Assembly (NCBI RefSeq): GCF_028869115.1
Contig: NZ_CP079800.1
Coordinates: forward strand, 806,001-870,000
DNA: 64,000 bases
Direction of reading: 5' to 3'
DNA from: Pseudemcibacter aquimaris
GTDB taxonomy: Bacteria; Pseudomonadota; Alphaproteobacteria; Sphingomonadales; Emcibacteraceae
Shown here: positions 26,157 to 36,348 of the stretch, piece after piece
How the letters are laid out: each line of letters begins with the position of its first letter
Numbering within the stretch: position 1 is the stretch's first letter
The notes under the pieces: model-generated
What the model saw: only the letters and a program-made list of their open reading frames with translations
Told to the model about the DNA's origin: nothing
Databases searched by the model: none
Program-made: the position numbers and the translations under genes

Positions 26157-28631
26157 TTATTCGTAACGAAGGGCTTTAATCGGATTTGCACGCGCAACAC
26201 GAAATGCATGAATGCCAACCGTTAACCATGCAATGATAAGGGTAATCATTCCTGCAACAGCGAAAAGATAGAAATGCCCGGATAATTCAATTCTATATTC
26301 AAAAGTGGTAAGCCAGTCGTTCATGAAATACCAGCCAATTGGCCATGCGATTATGTTCGCCAGTAATACAGGTTTTGAAAAACGCCATATCATCATTTTG
26401 ACTATATCCTTGACCTTTGCACCCATAACCTTGCGGATACCGATTTCTTTGGTGCGTTGTTCTGCTTCAAAGCATGCAAGGCCGTAAAGTCCAAGGCAGG
26501 CAACAAAGATTGCGAAACTTGAAAAGAATGCGAATGTCATCATGCGTTCTTCATCTGCCTGATAATGAAAATTATATTGGTCATCAAGATAAAAGCCGGA
26601 TGGTTTGTTATTGGACTGTGAAATTTCTGCCCATTTTTCATGTAAGCTTTCTGCTAAGTTAGCACGGTATGCTCTGTCGTATTGAAGGCTTACGGCCCAC
26701 AGGTTTTCGATGCCTAATTGAAAAATCATTGGTCTGATAGGGGAATGTAGTGAAGCAAAGTTTGTATCTTTTACCACACCGACAATAGTTGATAGCGTTC
26801 TGTCGTCGCTATTTATTTCTGTTACAACCATTGTGTTGCCAATGGCATCTTCTGCACTATCAAAACCCATATATTCAAGGGCGTTTTGGTTAATAATCAC
26901 ACCTCTTTTATATCCATTTTCCTCGTTATCAATGGGTGTTACCAAGTCAGATTGAAAATTTGGTGAAAATAATCTTCCTGCTAAAAGTTCTGCATTATAA
27001 AAAGATAAAAAGTTATAATCGCCAGTAAGTCGGTCGATGAAATAAACATCGCTTGTTTCCCGTCCCAACAATTGAATTCTGCCTGCATTGTCACCAGATA
27101 GTGGCAAGTTGCGATCGGCAACCGTAATATCGGTGATTTGTGGCATTTTCATAAATTCGGACCTGATGGTGTCTAGTGCTGCTTCGGAATCCTCTTCCAA
27201 ATTGCTAAAGAGCATATATTTATCGTCTTTTTCAAATCCGAGAACTTTGTTTTGGGCGAGATCCACTTGAAAATACATCACTGCCGTCATCAAAATAAGA
27301 CCGATTGCGATAGCAAATTGCATAGTGACCATTGATGCCCGAAGTAGGCCAGAATTTGAATTTTCTTCTTTTTTACCTTTTAATATTTCTGCGGGTCTAA
27401 AGGATGAAAGATAAAGCGATGGATAAGCACCAGCGCCGAAGCCTACAAATACTATTAATGCACAAATAAGAAACAACATAAATGGGTCATTGATGATGTT
27501 AAGCGAAAGCACTTTTTCAATCACATCACTAAATATCGGCAAGGCAAGCTCTACCAATATAAAGGCGATCAGGCTTGCAATAATTGTAATGAGGATGGCT
27601 TCCATTAAAAACTGGCTTGCTACCTGTTTTTTACTTGCACCGCATACTTTTCGGACGGCTACTTCTTTTGCGCGTGTGAAAGAACGTGATGTGGATAAAT
27701 TCATGAAATTTATACAGGCAATAGCAAGAACAAGTAGCGCGATTGAGGAAAAATTATAAACCACATTGATATCACCTGTTGGTTTGAACTGCATTTGCGC
27801 TTGTGAATGAAGGTGGATGTCTTCAAGGGGCATAAGTTTAATGTCAATAACATCTGACGCGGTAATGGTGCCCATATTCAATTTGCTGATATCAAGTTGG
27901 GTGTCGAGGAAATTTGGAAATTTGTTTTCAACTTGGGTTGCTTGTTCTGCGGTATTTAATTTCAAATATTGGTAGACATTATGGGAAACCCAACTTTCCG
28001 CGATATAGGGTTCATTGATAAATTGTGCGGTATCAAACCATGTGATCATCTCGAAATCGAGGTGGGTATTTTCAGGAAGATTCTTAAACATGGCAACGAT
28101 TTTATAGCTTTTACCGCCCCCTAAAATCATTGTTTCGCCAATTGGGTTTTTGTCAGGGAAATATTTGGCTGCTTTTTCTTCGTTGATGATGATGGATGCA
28201 TTATCCTGAAATACTTGTGATGGATCGCCAGCAATAATGGGCAGGTCGAAGACATCAAAAAAATCATAATCTACGAATGCAACTGTCTCTCTAGAGACGC
28301 TTTCACCAAACCTGAAATCATAACCACGGCGATATACACGTGTAATTGCCTCTAATTCTGATGAGAAATAAGTTTGTAGGCTCTCATACCATTTTCCAGG
28401 TGTTCCTGCATAGTTTTCCGCTTTTTGACCTGGTAGGGTAATTGTTGATTCAAGTCTAAATATATTTTCAGACTCAGGTATCCATTTATCGTAACTTAAT
28501 TCATCAATAACGAATAATGAAATTAACATCACGGCGGCCAAGCCTATGGCCAATCCACCAATATTTATTAAAGAATAAAGTTTGTTGTTCAGTATATTTT
28601 GAACTGCCGTTTTAAAATAATTTTTAAACAT
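26157..28631 (-). CDS. MacB/FtsX-type ABC transporter permease, double domain
   Basis: 824-aa inner-membrane protein: helix near 20-42, periplasmic MacB-like core (about 45-280), FtsX helices (about 285-410), a further helix near 430, a second periplasmic domain (about 450-680) and a second FtsX block (about 690-800, with EIGIRKVMGAKVKDI). The same GASKKQVASQF/GAKVKDIVKM coupling motif appears twice. Such proteins typically export lipoproteins, peptides or signal stress with a LolD-like ATPase. No ATPase gene is adjacent, which is unusual. Double-domain permeases of this style are common in Bacteroidota, so transfer is possible. Confidence 0.85.
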   Translation of the reverse strand: MFKNYFKTAVQNILNNKLYSLINIGGLAIGLAAVMLISLFVIDELSYDKWIPESENIFRLESTITLPGQKAENYAGTPGKWYESLQTYFSSELEAITRVYRRGYDFRFGESVSRETVAFVDYDFFDVFDLPIIAGDPSQVFQDNASIIINEEKAAKYFPDKNPIGETMILGGGKSYKIVAMFKNLPENTHLDFEMITWFDTAQFINEPYIAESWVSHNVYQYLKLNTAEQATQVENKFPNFLDTQLDISKLNMGTITASDVIDIKLMPLEDIHLHSQAQMQFKPTGDINVVYNFSSIALLVLAIACINFMNLSTSRSFTRAKEVAVRKVCGASKKQVASQFLMEAILITIIASLIAFILVELALPIFSDVIEKVLSLNIINDPFMLFLICALIVFVGFGAGAYPSLYLSSFRPAEILKGKKEENSNSGLLRASMVTMQFAIAIGLILMTAVMYFQVDLAQNKVLGFEKDDKYMLFSNLEEDSEAALDTIRSEFMKMPQITDITVADRNLPLSGDNAGRIQLLGRETSDVYFIDRLTGDYNFLSFYNAELLAGRLFSPNFQSDLVTPIDNEENGYKRGVIINQNALEYMGFDSAEDAIGNTMVVTEINSDDRTLSTIVGVVKDTNFASLHSPIRPMIFQLGIENLWAVSLQYDRAYRANLAESLHEKWAEISQSNNKPSGFYLDDQYNFHYQADEERMMTFAFFSSFAIFVACLGLYGLACFEAEQRTKEIGIRKVMGAKVKDIVKMMIWRFSKPVLLANIIAWPIGWYFMNDWLTTFEYRIELSGHFYLFAVAGMITLIIAWLTVGIHAFRVARANPIKALRYE

Positions 28632-28840
28632 CGCCTGATCGTCCCTTTTTGCCCGACTATATTAGATAACATAAGTTGAAGAGTGAAAATGACATTTGCG
28701 ATAAGGGGGTAAATTCCTGCGATAAGTAGGGCGAAATAATACTTAAAATTTAGAACCTTTTCTGTTTCATAAAAAAGTCACATATGTTATGAAGCCATGA
28801 ATCAATTATATGCTTCAAATTAACTTGGAGAGTAAGCTCT

Positions 28841-29275
28841 ATGACGAATGAAGTTATTGCCATCGCCAGCGACCACGGCGGTTTCGATTATAAGGAAATC
28901 CTTAAATCAGAACTTGAAAATATGGGGTACGAGGTTGCCGACCTGGGCTGTCATGACAATTCGTCTGTTGATTATCCTGATTATGCCAATAAACTTGCGG
29001 ATGCATTGAAAGATGGCACCGCGGACCGTGGTGTTTTAATTTGTGGTACGGGGATTGGTATTAGTATTGCTGCAAATCGCCATAAACATATTAGGGCAGC
29101 GCTCGTTCATGATGCGCTAACGGCAAGATTAACGCGTGAACATAACAATGCGAATGTTCTTGTGCTAGGGGGACGAACAACTGGTATTGAAACAGCGAAA
29201 GACTGTTTGAATGTATTTTTTAATACGGAATTTGAAGGCGATCGCCATCAACGCCGTATTGATAAAATGTCTTAA
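28841..29275 (+). CDS. rpiB: ribose-5-phosphate isomerase B
   Basis: Interconverts ribose-5-phosphate and ribulose-5-phosphate; the latter feeds RibB downstream in this same operon. 144 aa. SDHGG at 10-14 and catalytic Cys68 in LICGTGIG identify the RpiB/LacAB family. Good ribosome-binding site (ttggagag) before the ATG. First gene of the unit running to fliL. Confidence 0.94.
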   Translation: MTNEVIAIASDHGGFDYKEILKSELENMGYEVADLGCHDNSSVDYPDYANKLADALKDGTADRGVLICGTGIGISIAANRHKHIRAALVHDALTARLTREHNNANVLVLGGRTTGIETAKDCLNVFFNTEFEGDRHQRRIDKMS

Positions 29276-29304
29276 TCTATTTTTTAATTTTAAAGGTTTT
29301 ACCA

Positions 29305-30582
29305 ATGTCATCAAATTTGGAAACATTTTTTAACGCACCCTTAAGCGAAACAGATGCTGCACTTCTGGAATCAATTGATCTGGAAATGGGCCGCCAACAA
29401 GAACATATTGAATTGATTGCTTCTGAAAATATCGTAAGCCGCGCTGTGCTTGAAGCGCAGGGATCAATTATGACCAACAAATATGCGGAAGGTTATCCTG
29501 GTCGTCGCTATTATGGTGGTTGTGAATATGTTGATATTGCAGAAAGCCTTGCTATTGAACGTGCAAAAAAACTGTTTAATTGTGAATTTGCAAATGTTCA
29601 GCCGCATTCTGGCGCACAGGCAAATGGTGCGGTTATGCTTGCATTAACAAAACCGGGTGACACTATTCTTGGTATGTCACTTGATGCTGGTGGTCACTTA
29701 ACACATGGTGCGCCGCCTGCGCAGTCCGGTAAATGGTTTAATGCTGTTCAATATGGTGTTCGCAAAGATGACCATCTTATGGATTTTGATCAAATCGAAA
29801 GCCTTGCTAACGAACATAAACCACGTGTGATTATTGCAGGTGGTTCTGCATACCCACGTGAAATTGATTTTGGCCGTATGCGTGAAATCGCGGATAGCGT
29901 TGGTGCTTATCTTCTTGTTGATATGGCTCACTTTGCTGGTCTTGTTGCTGGTGGTGAACACCCAAGCCCGCTTGAGCAGGCCCATGTTGTGACAACAACA
30001 ACACATAAAACATTACGTGGCCCACGTGGTGGCATGATCCTGACAAATGATCTGGATCTTGGTAAGAAATTCAATAGCGCTGTATTCCCGGGTCTTCAAG
30101 GCGGTCCATTGATGCATGTGATCGCTGCAAAAGCTGTTGCCTTTGGTGAAGCATTAAAACCTGAATTTAAAGAGTATGCAAAACAGGTTAAGGCAAATGC
30201 CCGCGCCCTTGCAAACAGACTAAAAGAGGGTGGTTGTGACATCGTTTCTAATGGAACAGATACGCATTTGGCACTTGTTGACCTGCGTCCAAAAGGTCTT
30301 ACTGGTCGTGATGCTGATAATTCACTTGGTCGTGCGAATATTACATGTAACAAAAACGGTGTTCCGTTTGACCCTGAAAAACCAATGGTAACTTCTGGTA
30401 TTCGCGTTGGTACGCCAGCAGGCACAACACGCGGATTTAAAGAAGCGGAATTTGAATTGGTTGGTGATTTTATTCTTGAAATCCTTGACGGCCTTCAGCA
30501 AAACCTTGAAGATAATAGTCAAGTGGAAGCAAGCGTGCGTGAAAAAGTTAAAGAACTTTGTGCACGTTTCCCGATTTACTAG
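29305..30582 (+). CDS. glyA: serine hydroxymethyltransferase
   Basis: PLP enzyme making glycine and 5,10-methylene-tetrahydrofolate from serine. 425 aa. PLP Lys235 in [16 protein letters not shown]-terminal [12 protein letters not shown] and [11 protein letters not shown] blocks are diagnostic. 29 bp after rpiB and 19 bp before nrdR, the usual alphaproteobacterial order. Its glycine also feeds HemA. Confidence 0.98.
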   Translation: MSSNLETFFNAPLSETDAALLESIDLEMGRQQEHIELIASENIVSRAVLEAQGSIMTNKYAEGYPGRRYYGGCEYVDIAESLAIERAKKLFNCEFANVQPHSGAQANGAVMLALTKPGDTILGMSLDAGGHLTHGAPPAQSGKWFNAVQYGVRKDDHLMDFDQIESLANEHKPRVIIAGGSAYPREIDFGRMREIADSVGAYLLVDMAHFAGLVAGGEHPSPLEQAHVVTTTTHKTLRGPRGGMILTNDLDLGKKFNSAVFPGLQGGPLMHVIAAKAVAFGEALKPEFKEYAKQVKANARALANRLKEGGCDIVSNGTDTHLALVDLRPKGLTGRDADNSLGRANITCNKNGVPFDPEKPMVTSGIRVGTPAGTTRGFKEAEFELVGDFILEILDGLQQNLEDNSQVEASVREKVKELCARFPIY

Positions 30583-30601
30583 TCAATAAAAGGACAGAAA
30601 A

Positions 30602-31063
30602 ATGCGGTGCCCATTTTGCGCGAACGAAGATACTCAAGTAAAGGACAGTCGTCCGACAGAGGATAATTCTGCGATCAGGCGCCGCCGTTCCTGTAACGGT
30701 TGCGGGGCGCGCTTCACAACATTTGAACGCGTCCAGCTTCGTGAATTAACGGTGCTTAAAACTTCGGGTAAAAAGGTACCGTTTGAACGTGATAAGTTAG
30801 AACGTTCGGTAACAATGGCAATCCGTAAACGCCCTGTTGAAGAAGAACAAGTTGAACGCATGATCAGCGGGATTGTACGCCAACTTGAAAGCATGGGGGA
30901 AAGCGAAATTCCATCCGAAACCATCGGTAAGCTGATTATGGAAGGGTTGGAGCAACTGGATAAGGTTGCGTATGTTCGGTTCGCTTCAGTTTATAAAAAC
31001 TTCCGTGAAGCCAGCGATTTCGAAGATTTTGTCAGCGAGTTAGCTGATCATGAAAAACAGTAA
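30602..31063 (+). CDS. nrdR: transcriptional repressor NrdR
   Basis: Nucleotide-sensing repressor of ribonucleotide reductase genes. 153 aa: N-terminal zinc ribbon ([17 protein letters not shown] and [12 protein letters not shown], four cysteines at 3, 6, 31, 34) followed by an ATP-cone (about 47-137). Its 3' end overlaps ribD by 14 bp. No NrdR box was sought by computation here. Confidence 0.96.
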   Translation: MRCPFCANEDTQVKDSRPTEDNSAIRRRRSCNGCGARFTTFERVQLRELTVLKTSGKKVPFERDKLERSVTMAIRKRPVEEEQVERMISGIVRQLESMGESEIPSETIGKLIMEGLEQLDKVAYVRFASVYKNFREASDFEDFVSELADHEKQ

Positions 31064-32168
31064 CCCCGATTTTAATCAACAAGATCATTATTTCATGGGC
31101 TTGGCCCTGAACCTCGCCCGCCGTGGAATAGGACGCGTTGCGCCAAACCCATCTGTCGGGTGTGTTTTGGTTCGCAGTGGGCATATTATTGGCCGTGGAT
31201 GGACGGCAGATGGCGGACGCCCACATGCAGAAACTATTGCAATTAAAAATGCTGGCGATGCAAGCGGTGCGACTGCTTATGTAACCTTAGAACCTTGTGC
31301 GCATTATGGTGAGACACCACCGTGCGCAGAAGCGATGGTAAAAGCCGGCGTGGCAAAGGTTGTCATTGCTACAGGTGATCCTGATGAACGGGTTGCTGGT
31401 AAGGGAATTGATATTCTTAAAAAGGCAGGTGTTGATGTTTCAACTGGATTGATGAAGGAGGAAGCTGACCAAATTAATCAGGGTTTCTTTAAGAAAGTTA
31501 CCGTTCAACAGCCACTTGTCACGGTTAAACTGGCAACATCAAGTGACGGGAAAATTGCCAAAGTTGAAGGGGAACAATATTGGGTGACAGGGCAAGAGGC
31601 GAGGGCGCGTGGACATCTGTACCGTGTAAGCCATGATGCCATAATGGTTGGTATCAACACTGTTCTAGCGGATGACCCATCACTTGATTGTAGGTTATCT
31701 GGATTAAATGGCCACTCACCAATTAGAATTATATTGGACAGTGAACTTAAGTTGCCTGTGGTTAGCAAATTATCGCAATCAGCGCAGGATATTCCAGTTT
31801 GGGTTATGACGGTGTCAAATGATCAAGAAAAGATATCTACTTTGGAAGAGCTGGGCGTAAAAATCTTTCAAATACAGAAAAATGATCAAAACCAACCTGA
31901 TATTTCAGAAGTGCTAAGAGTGCTTGCGCAAAATGGAATTACCAGATTACTTTCTGAAGGGGGCGCTAAAGTAAATGCTTCTTTGGTGAAAAATGGCTTA
32001 GTTGACCGAATAATATGGTTTAAATCTGCAGAATCTATTGGCGAAAATGGTGTAAATGCATTATACGATATTCCAATAGATGAAATTGATCAGTATTTAG
32101 ATCTATCGCTCATTGAAAATGGTGTTGCCGGGGCCGATCACTGGCAGGAATTTATGGTTAAACGTTAG
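31050..32168 (+). CDS. ribD: bifunctional riboflavin deaminase-reductase
   Basis: Second and third steps of riboflavin synthesis. 372 aa: N-terminal deaminase with zinc site H-A-E ([11 protein letters not shown]) and [15 protein letters not shown] (about 1-145), C-terminal NADPH-dependent reductase (about 155-365; [25 protein letters not shown]). It starts 14 bp inside nrdR, so its translation is probably coupled. Confidence 0.94.
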   Translation: MKNSNPDFNQQDHYFMGLALNLARRGIGRVAPNPSVGCVLVRSGHIIGRGWTADGGRPHAETIAIKNAGDASGATAYVTLEPCAHYGETPPCAEAMVKAGVAKVVIATGDPDERVAGKGIDILKKAGVDVSTGLMKEEADQINQGFFKKVTVQQPLVTVKLATSSDGKIAKVEGEQYWVTGQEARARGHLYRVSHDAIMVGINTVLADDPSLDCRLSGLNGHSPIRIILDSELKLPVVSKLSQSAQDIPVWVMTVSNDQEKISTLEELGVKIFQIQKNDQNQPDISEVLRVLAQNGITRLLSEGGAKVNASLVKNGLVDRIIWFKSAESIGENGVNALYDIPIDEIDQYLDLSLIENGVAGADHWQEFMVKR

Positions 32169-32176
32169 GTAAAAAA

Positions 32177-32779
32177 ATGTTTACAGGAATTATTACAGAT
32201 ATCGGTGAAATCACAGAAATCACAAAAAGCGGTGATACCCGCATGGTGATTAAAACATCATTTGATACTTCAACGATTGAATTTGGTGCATCCATCGCTT
32301 GTTCTGGCGTCTGCCTTACTGTTGTTGGTAAGGGGGATGATTGGTTCAGTGTTGATGTGTCTGCGGAAACGCTATCATGTACGTCACTTGGTGATTGGGC
32401 TGTTGGATCAAAGGTTAATCTTGAACGCGCTTTAAAAGTGGGTGAAGAACTTGGCGGTCATATTGTAACCGGGCATGTTGATGCAGTGGGTAATGTTAAA
32501 TCGATTGAGCCGGAAGGTGACAGTAAGAAAATTATTTTCACATTACCGCCTTCACTGAAAGCTTATATCGCTGCAAAAGGGTCGGTTACTATTAATGGTG
32601 CTTCCCTTACCGTGAACTCAGTTATTGATAATGACACTGATACAGAATTTTCGATAAATATTATTCCACATACACAAGAAAAAACGACCTTTAGCAGTGT
32701 TGCAGTTGGGGATAAGGTCAATATTGAAATTGATATTCTGGCAAGATATGTCGCCAGAATGAGAGACGTTGCAAATTAA
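32177..32779 (+). CDS. ribE: riboflavin synthase, alpha subunit
   Basis: Dismutates two 6,7-dimethyl-8-ribityllumazines to riboflavin. 200 aa with the characteristic tandem lumazine-binding domains: MFTGIITDIGEI start, IACSGVCLTVV in repeat 1, and GSVTINGASLTVN with GGHIVTGHVD in repeat 2. No FMN riboswitch is seen upstream, as expected inside an operon. Confidence 0.95.
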   Translation: MFTGIITDIGEITEITKSGDTRMVIKTSFDTSTIEFGASIACSGVCLTVVGKGDDWFSVDVSAETLSCTSLGDWAVGSKVNLERALKVGEELGGHIVTGHVDAVGNVKSIEPEGDSKKIIFTLPPSLKAYIAAKGSVTINGASLTVNSVIDNDTDTEFSINIIPHTQEKTTFSSVAVGDKVNIEIDILARYVARMRDVAN

Positions 32780-32793
32780 GTTTAGAGAATATA

Positions 32794-33933
32794 ATGCCAC
32801 ATAGATTTTTATCCCCTATTGAAGATGTTTTAGAAGATGCAAAAAATGGTCGTATGTTCATCCTTGTTGATGATGAAGACCGTGAAAACGAAGGGGATTT
32901 AATCATCCCGTCACAAATGGCAACGCCGGATGCTATTAACTTTATGGCGACCCATGGACGTGGCTTGATTTGTTTGACATTAACTGCTGAACGAGCCGAA
33001 GAATTGGGCCTTCAGATGATGTCGCAAAACAATAGAACGCGTCATCATACGGCCTTCACAACATCTATTGAGGCCTCGGAAGGGGTAACAACCGGCATTT
33101 CAGCTGCGGACCGTGCCCACACAATTGCAGTGGCAATTGACCCAACAAAAAACAAAGATGATATCGTAACGCCGGGGCATGTATTCCCAATTGTGGCAAA
33201 GCGCGGCGGCGTTCTTGTCCGTGCGGGCCATACCGAAGCAGCGGTCGATGTTGCGCGTCTTGCAGGTCTTATCCCATCTGGCGTAATTTGTGAGATTATG
33301 AATGATGACGGAACAATGGCTCGTCTTCCTGACCTTGTGGAATTTGCCAAGAAACACCAATTGAAAGTAGCGACTATTGCTGATCTGATCGCGTACCGCA
33401 GACGTCATGATAATCTTGTTGAATGCATTGATGAAACAAGTGTTGATTCCGAATTTGGCGGTGAATTTAAAATGCGTGCTTATCTTTCAAAGGAAGATGG
33501 AATTCAACATTTTGCCCTTGTTAAAGGTAATCCTACGACTGCCGATAAAGTATTAGTCCGCATGCATTCTTTTAATATTTTTGAAGATTTGCTTGGACAA
33601 AAAGGTGCAAAAACCGGTCAGTTTAACCGCGCGATGGAAGAGCTAGGTAAAGAAGAATGTGGTGTGCTTGTTTTCCTTCGTGAAAATAGAAAAACATATA
33701 TCACCGATGAAATTGCCAAGAAAGATCAGAAGAAATCGAAAAAATCACCGAATATTAAAAACTATGGTATTGGTGCGCAAATTTTGCTCGATCTTGGGGT
33801 TAAAGAATTCACTTTACTTTCTGATAGTGAACATAACGTAGTCGGTATTGAAGGATATGGTCTTAATATTGTTGCGCATCAGGCATTTGATGCTGACCTT
33901 GATCTTCAGATTGTAAATAAGAAGGACCAGTAA
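32794..33933 (+). CDS. ribBA: 3,4-dihydroxy-2-butanone-4-phosphate synthase with degenerate GTP cyclohydrolase II domain
   Basis: Makes the four-carbon precursor of riboflavin from ribulose-5-phosphate. 379 aa. The N-terminal RibB domain (about 1-205) is intact: [45 protein letters not shown]. The C-terminal RibA-like part (about 215-375) lacks the zinc cysteines normally in SECLTGDVFGSLRCDCG; the equivalent stretch reads [20 protein letters not shown] cyclohydrolase II activity is therefore unlikely and a separate ribA should exist. RibB proteins with such a vestigial domain are known in other alphaproteobacteria. Confidence 0.92.
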   Translation: MPHRFLSPIEDVLEDAKNGRMFILVDDEDRENEGDLIIPSQMATPDAINFMATHGRGLICLTLTAERAEELGLQMMSQNNRTRHHTAFTTSIEASEGVTTGISAADRAHTIAVAIDPTKNKDDIVTPGHVFPIVAKRGGVLVRAGHTEAAVDVARLAGLIPSGVICEIMNDDGTMARLPDLVEFAKKHQLKVATIADLIAYRRRHDNLVECIDETSVDSEFGGEFKMRAYLSKEDGIQHFALVKGNPTTADKVLVRMHSFNIFEDLLGQKGAKTGQFNRAMEELGKEECGVLVFLRENRKTYITDEIAKKDQKKSKKSPNIKNYGIGAQILLDLGVKEFTLLSDSEHNVVGIEGYGLNIVAHQAFDADLDLQIVNKKDQ

Positions 33934-34362
33934 ATGAAACTACTGATTGTTGAAGCAAGATTTTACGAAGATATTGCAGATGAACTTGTAAAAGGTGCAG
34001 TGCAGGCAATTGAAAATGCCGGCGCAGAATATGACCGTCTTTCCGTTCCGGGTGCTTTGGAAATTCCAGCAGCGATCAGATTTGCTGCTGATGGTAATGA
34101 TGGTTATGACGGTTTTATCGCCCTTGGATGTGTTATCCGCGGTGAAACAACCCATTATGATTATGTATGTGGTGAAAGTGCGCGTGGCTTAATGGAATTA
34201 ACCATTAAAGACAGGCTTGCAATCGGTAATGGCATTTTGACTGTCGAAGATCGTGACCAAGCATGGGCCAGATGTTCTGTCGATGATAAGAACAAGGGCG
34301 GTGCGGTTGCAGAAGCGGCCATTCGTATGATTGAACTTAAGAAACAATACGGGGTTTCTTAA
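33934..34362 (+). CDS. ribH: 6,7-dimethyl-8-ribityllumazine synthase
   Basis: Penultimate step of riboflavin synthesis. 142 aa, typical short form. Substrate-binding [12 protein letters not shown] and the catalytic-region [14 protein letters not shown] are seen. It starts directly after the ribBA stop and is followed by nusB after one base. Confidence 0.95.
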   Translation: MKLLIVEARFYEDIADELVKGAVQAIENAGAEYDRLSVPGALEIPAAIRFAADGNDGYDGFIALGCVIRGETTHYDYVCGESARGLMELTIKDRLAIGNGILTVEDRDQAWARCSVDDKNKGGAVAEAAIRMIELKKQYGVS

Positions 34363-34363
34363 A

Positions 34364-34822
34364 ATGGCAGAGAATAGAAAAGCAAAAGGCGGCGCAAGAA
34401 GTTCTGCACGTCTTGCTGCCTTACAAGCATTATACCAAATTGAAGCAAGTGGTAGTCCGGCAAGAATTGTGGCCAAGGAATTTGTCGATCACCGAATTGA
34501 CGAGGTTATTGACGATACGCCATTGGAAAAAGCAGACGTTAAATTTTTTACAGATTTGGTCATTGGTGTTCATGAGCGTCTTGATGAAATTGATGAACAA
34601 ATAAAATCGAACCTTAGCGATGATTGGTCAATGGAACGTATTGAATCCGTTGCTAGAGCAGCGCTGCGCGCGGGTGTATATGAAATTATCGCACGTGTTG
34701 ATGTGCCGACCAAGGTGATCATTAACGAATATATTGATGCGACAAAGGCATTTTTTGATGACGGCACACCAGCATTTGTAAATGGTGTTCTTGATAAAGT
34801 AGCACGGGATAATCGCGGTTAG
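34364..34822 (+). CDS. nusB: transcription antitermination factor NusB
   Basis: RNA-binding factor for rRNA antitermination. 152 aa from the ATG at 34364 (MAENRKAKGG); a longer frame reaching into ribH is not needed. ARLAALQALYQIEASG and the closing NEYIDATKAFFDDGTPAFVNGVLDKVAR are family signatures. ribH-nusB-thiL order is standard for the class. Its TAG stop is in the same frame as thiL, five sense codons before the probable thiL start. Confidence 0.95.
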   Translation: MAENRKAKGGARSSARLAALQALYQIEASGSPARIVAKEFVDHRIDEVIDDTPLEKADVKFFTDLVIGVHERLDEIDEQIKSNLSDDWSMERIESVARAALRAGVYEIIARVDVPTKVIINEYIDATKAFFDDGTPAFVNGVLDKVARDNRG

Positions 34823-34837
34823 GGTAAAGGTGATAAG

Positions 34838-35812
34838 CTGACCACATCAGAATTTGATCTTATTTCGAAATATTTAAGGCCCCTGACTAAAGAGGGAGGG
34901 GCCGCTGATGCCCTTAAAAATGATGCTGCTGTCTATAGCCCAAATCCGGGCATGGATATCGTTACCACAAAAGATACGTCCATTGCTGGTGTTCATTTTT
35001 TTGAAAATGACGATCCGGAATTGATTGCTGAACGATGCTTAAGGATTAATTTGTCTGACCTTGCTGCCATGGGGGCGGAACCTGTGGGCTATTTACTAAG
35101 TCTTTCATTGCCGATAACTGGGATTGATGTTGATAGTTGGGTTAAAAAATTTGCCACAGGCCTAAGCAGCAATCAAAAGTTTTTTCGATGGGATTTATGG
35201 GGTGGTGATACTGTAAGCACACCCGGTCCATTATCAGTATCTGTAACGGCGATTGGGGAAGTGAAGAGAGGGCAGTATCTTTCCAGATCAGGTGCAAATG
35301 TAGGCGACGGTATATATGTATCAGGTGCGCTTGGTGATGCAGCAATGGCGCTTGATGTTATTCAGGGGAACTTGAACACTGATAAAGATGCATTTTTTAA
35401 AAAACGATTTTACAAACCATTTCCAAGATTGAAACTTGGTAAAAACCTGGTGGGTGTTGCGTCGGCAGCACTAGATATATCAGATGGGCTTATGGGTGAT
35501 ATATCACATATCTGTAATCATTCCGGTGTGGGCGCAATAATTTATTGTGACAAAATCCCACTATCATCGGCTTTTGTAAATATTTTAAACGAAAATAAGC
35601 AGTATCATTCCCTTTCATGGAGTGGTGGTGATGATTATGAATTATTGTTTACAGTACCAAAAGAGAATGAAAAACAATTGCAAAATTTACCCAAATGCCA
35701 ATATCATGACATTGTAAAAATTGGAGAAATTATCGAAGGGGATAATGCTATCTTACTTGATGGTATAGGAAATAAAATAGAGCTTGAAAAACAAGGGTTC
35801 CAACATTTTTGA
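34838..35812 (+). CDS. thiL: thiamine-monophosphate kinase, probable CTG start
   Basis: Phosphorylates thiamine monophosphate to thiamine diphosphate. The protein's true N-terminus is visible in frame well before the first ATG (34952): TSEFDLISKYLRPLTKEGGA and ALKNDAAVYSP match the ThiL start, including the Mg/ATP-binding Asp. No ATG, GTG or TTG is in frame between the nusB stop and this segment. The best start is CTG at 34838, 7 bp after AAAGG, giving 324 aa, the normal ThiL length. Further motifs: TTKDTSIAGVHF, LAAMGAEPVGYLLSLSLP, LDISDGLMGDISH, SGGDDYELLF. Identity firm; the start is inferred. Confidence 0.9.
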   Translation: MTTSEFDLISKYLRPLTKEGGAADALKNDAAVYSPNPGMDIVTTKDTSIAGVHFFENDDPELIAERCLRINLSDLAAMGAEPVGYLLSLSLPITGIDVDSWVKKFATGLSSNQKFFRWDLWGGDTVSTPGPLSVSVTAIGEVKRGQYLSRSGANVGDGIYVSGALGDAAMALDVIQGNLNTDKDAFFKKRFYKPFPRLKLGKNLVGVASAALDISDGLMGDISHICNHSGVGAIIYCDKIPLSSAFVNILNENKQYHSLSWSGGDDYELLFTVPKENEKQLQNLPKCQYHDIVKIGEIIEGDNAILLDGIGNKIELEKQGFQHF

Positions 35813-35825
35813 AAACAGGTGAATA

Positions 35826-36344
35826 ATGTCCGAAGAAGAAAATAAAGAAGACGAAAAACCGGAAGAAAAAACAGAAGAAGGCGGCGGTGGTAAGAAGCTG
35901 TTGATTGTTGGCTTGCTGGCAGGTTTGATCGTCGGGGGTGGCGGCGCCGCGGGGTATTTCATTATGCAATCTGGTAATGATGGTGGTGCCGAAGTCGTTG
36001 AAGCAGAGCCAGAGCCGGAAATTGAGCGTCCAGACTATCAATATGCGCAGTTAGACCGTCTCAGTTTACCTCTATTTCATAATGGTAGGGTGCTAAATTA
36101 CGCCATGATGAGTGTCTCTCTGGAAACAATTGGTGAAGAGAATATGACTTTGGTGAATAAAAATATGATTATCATCAAAGATGCATTGCTTAGACATTAC
36201 AGCAATAATTCAGTGGGACGCGAAGATAATCCACGCGTTGTTGATTTTGATAAACTATCATCAAAGATACAAGAAATCATTGATCAGGAAATTGGCAAAA
36301 ACATTGTAACGCGTGTTGTCATTAACGATGCAATGAATTTGTAG
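35826..36344 (+). CDS. fliL: flagellar basal body-associated protein FliL
   Basis: Inner-membrane protein next to the flagellar stator ring that supports motor torque. 172 aa: acidic N-terminus, one helix about 25-50 (LLIVGLLAGLIVGGGGAAGYFI), then a periplasmic FliL domain (about 75-172). Last gene of the long operon, 13 bp after thiL, and the only flagellar gene in it. Together with motA, motB and the FlgC-like gene it shows that flagellar genes are dispersed in this genome. Confidence 0.9.
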   Translation: MSEEENKEDEKPEEKTEEGGGGKKLLIVGLLAGLIVGGGGAAGYFIMQSGNDGGAEVVEAEPEPEIERPDYQYAQLDRLSLPLFHNGRVLNYAMMSVSLETIGEENMTLVNKNMIIIKDALLRHYSNNSVGREDNPRVVDFDKLSSKIQEIIDQEIGKNIVTRVVINDAMNL

Positions 36345-36348
36345 TTTG

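Noticed and set aside
33045-33408. Minus-strand frames opposite ribBA
   Set aside because: They mirror the conserved RibB domain and have no homology or start signals.
34952-35812. thiL starting at the first ATG, 34952
   Set aside because: It would lose 38 residues including the conserved ThiL N-terminus with its nucleotide/metal-binding Asp.
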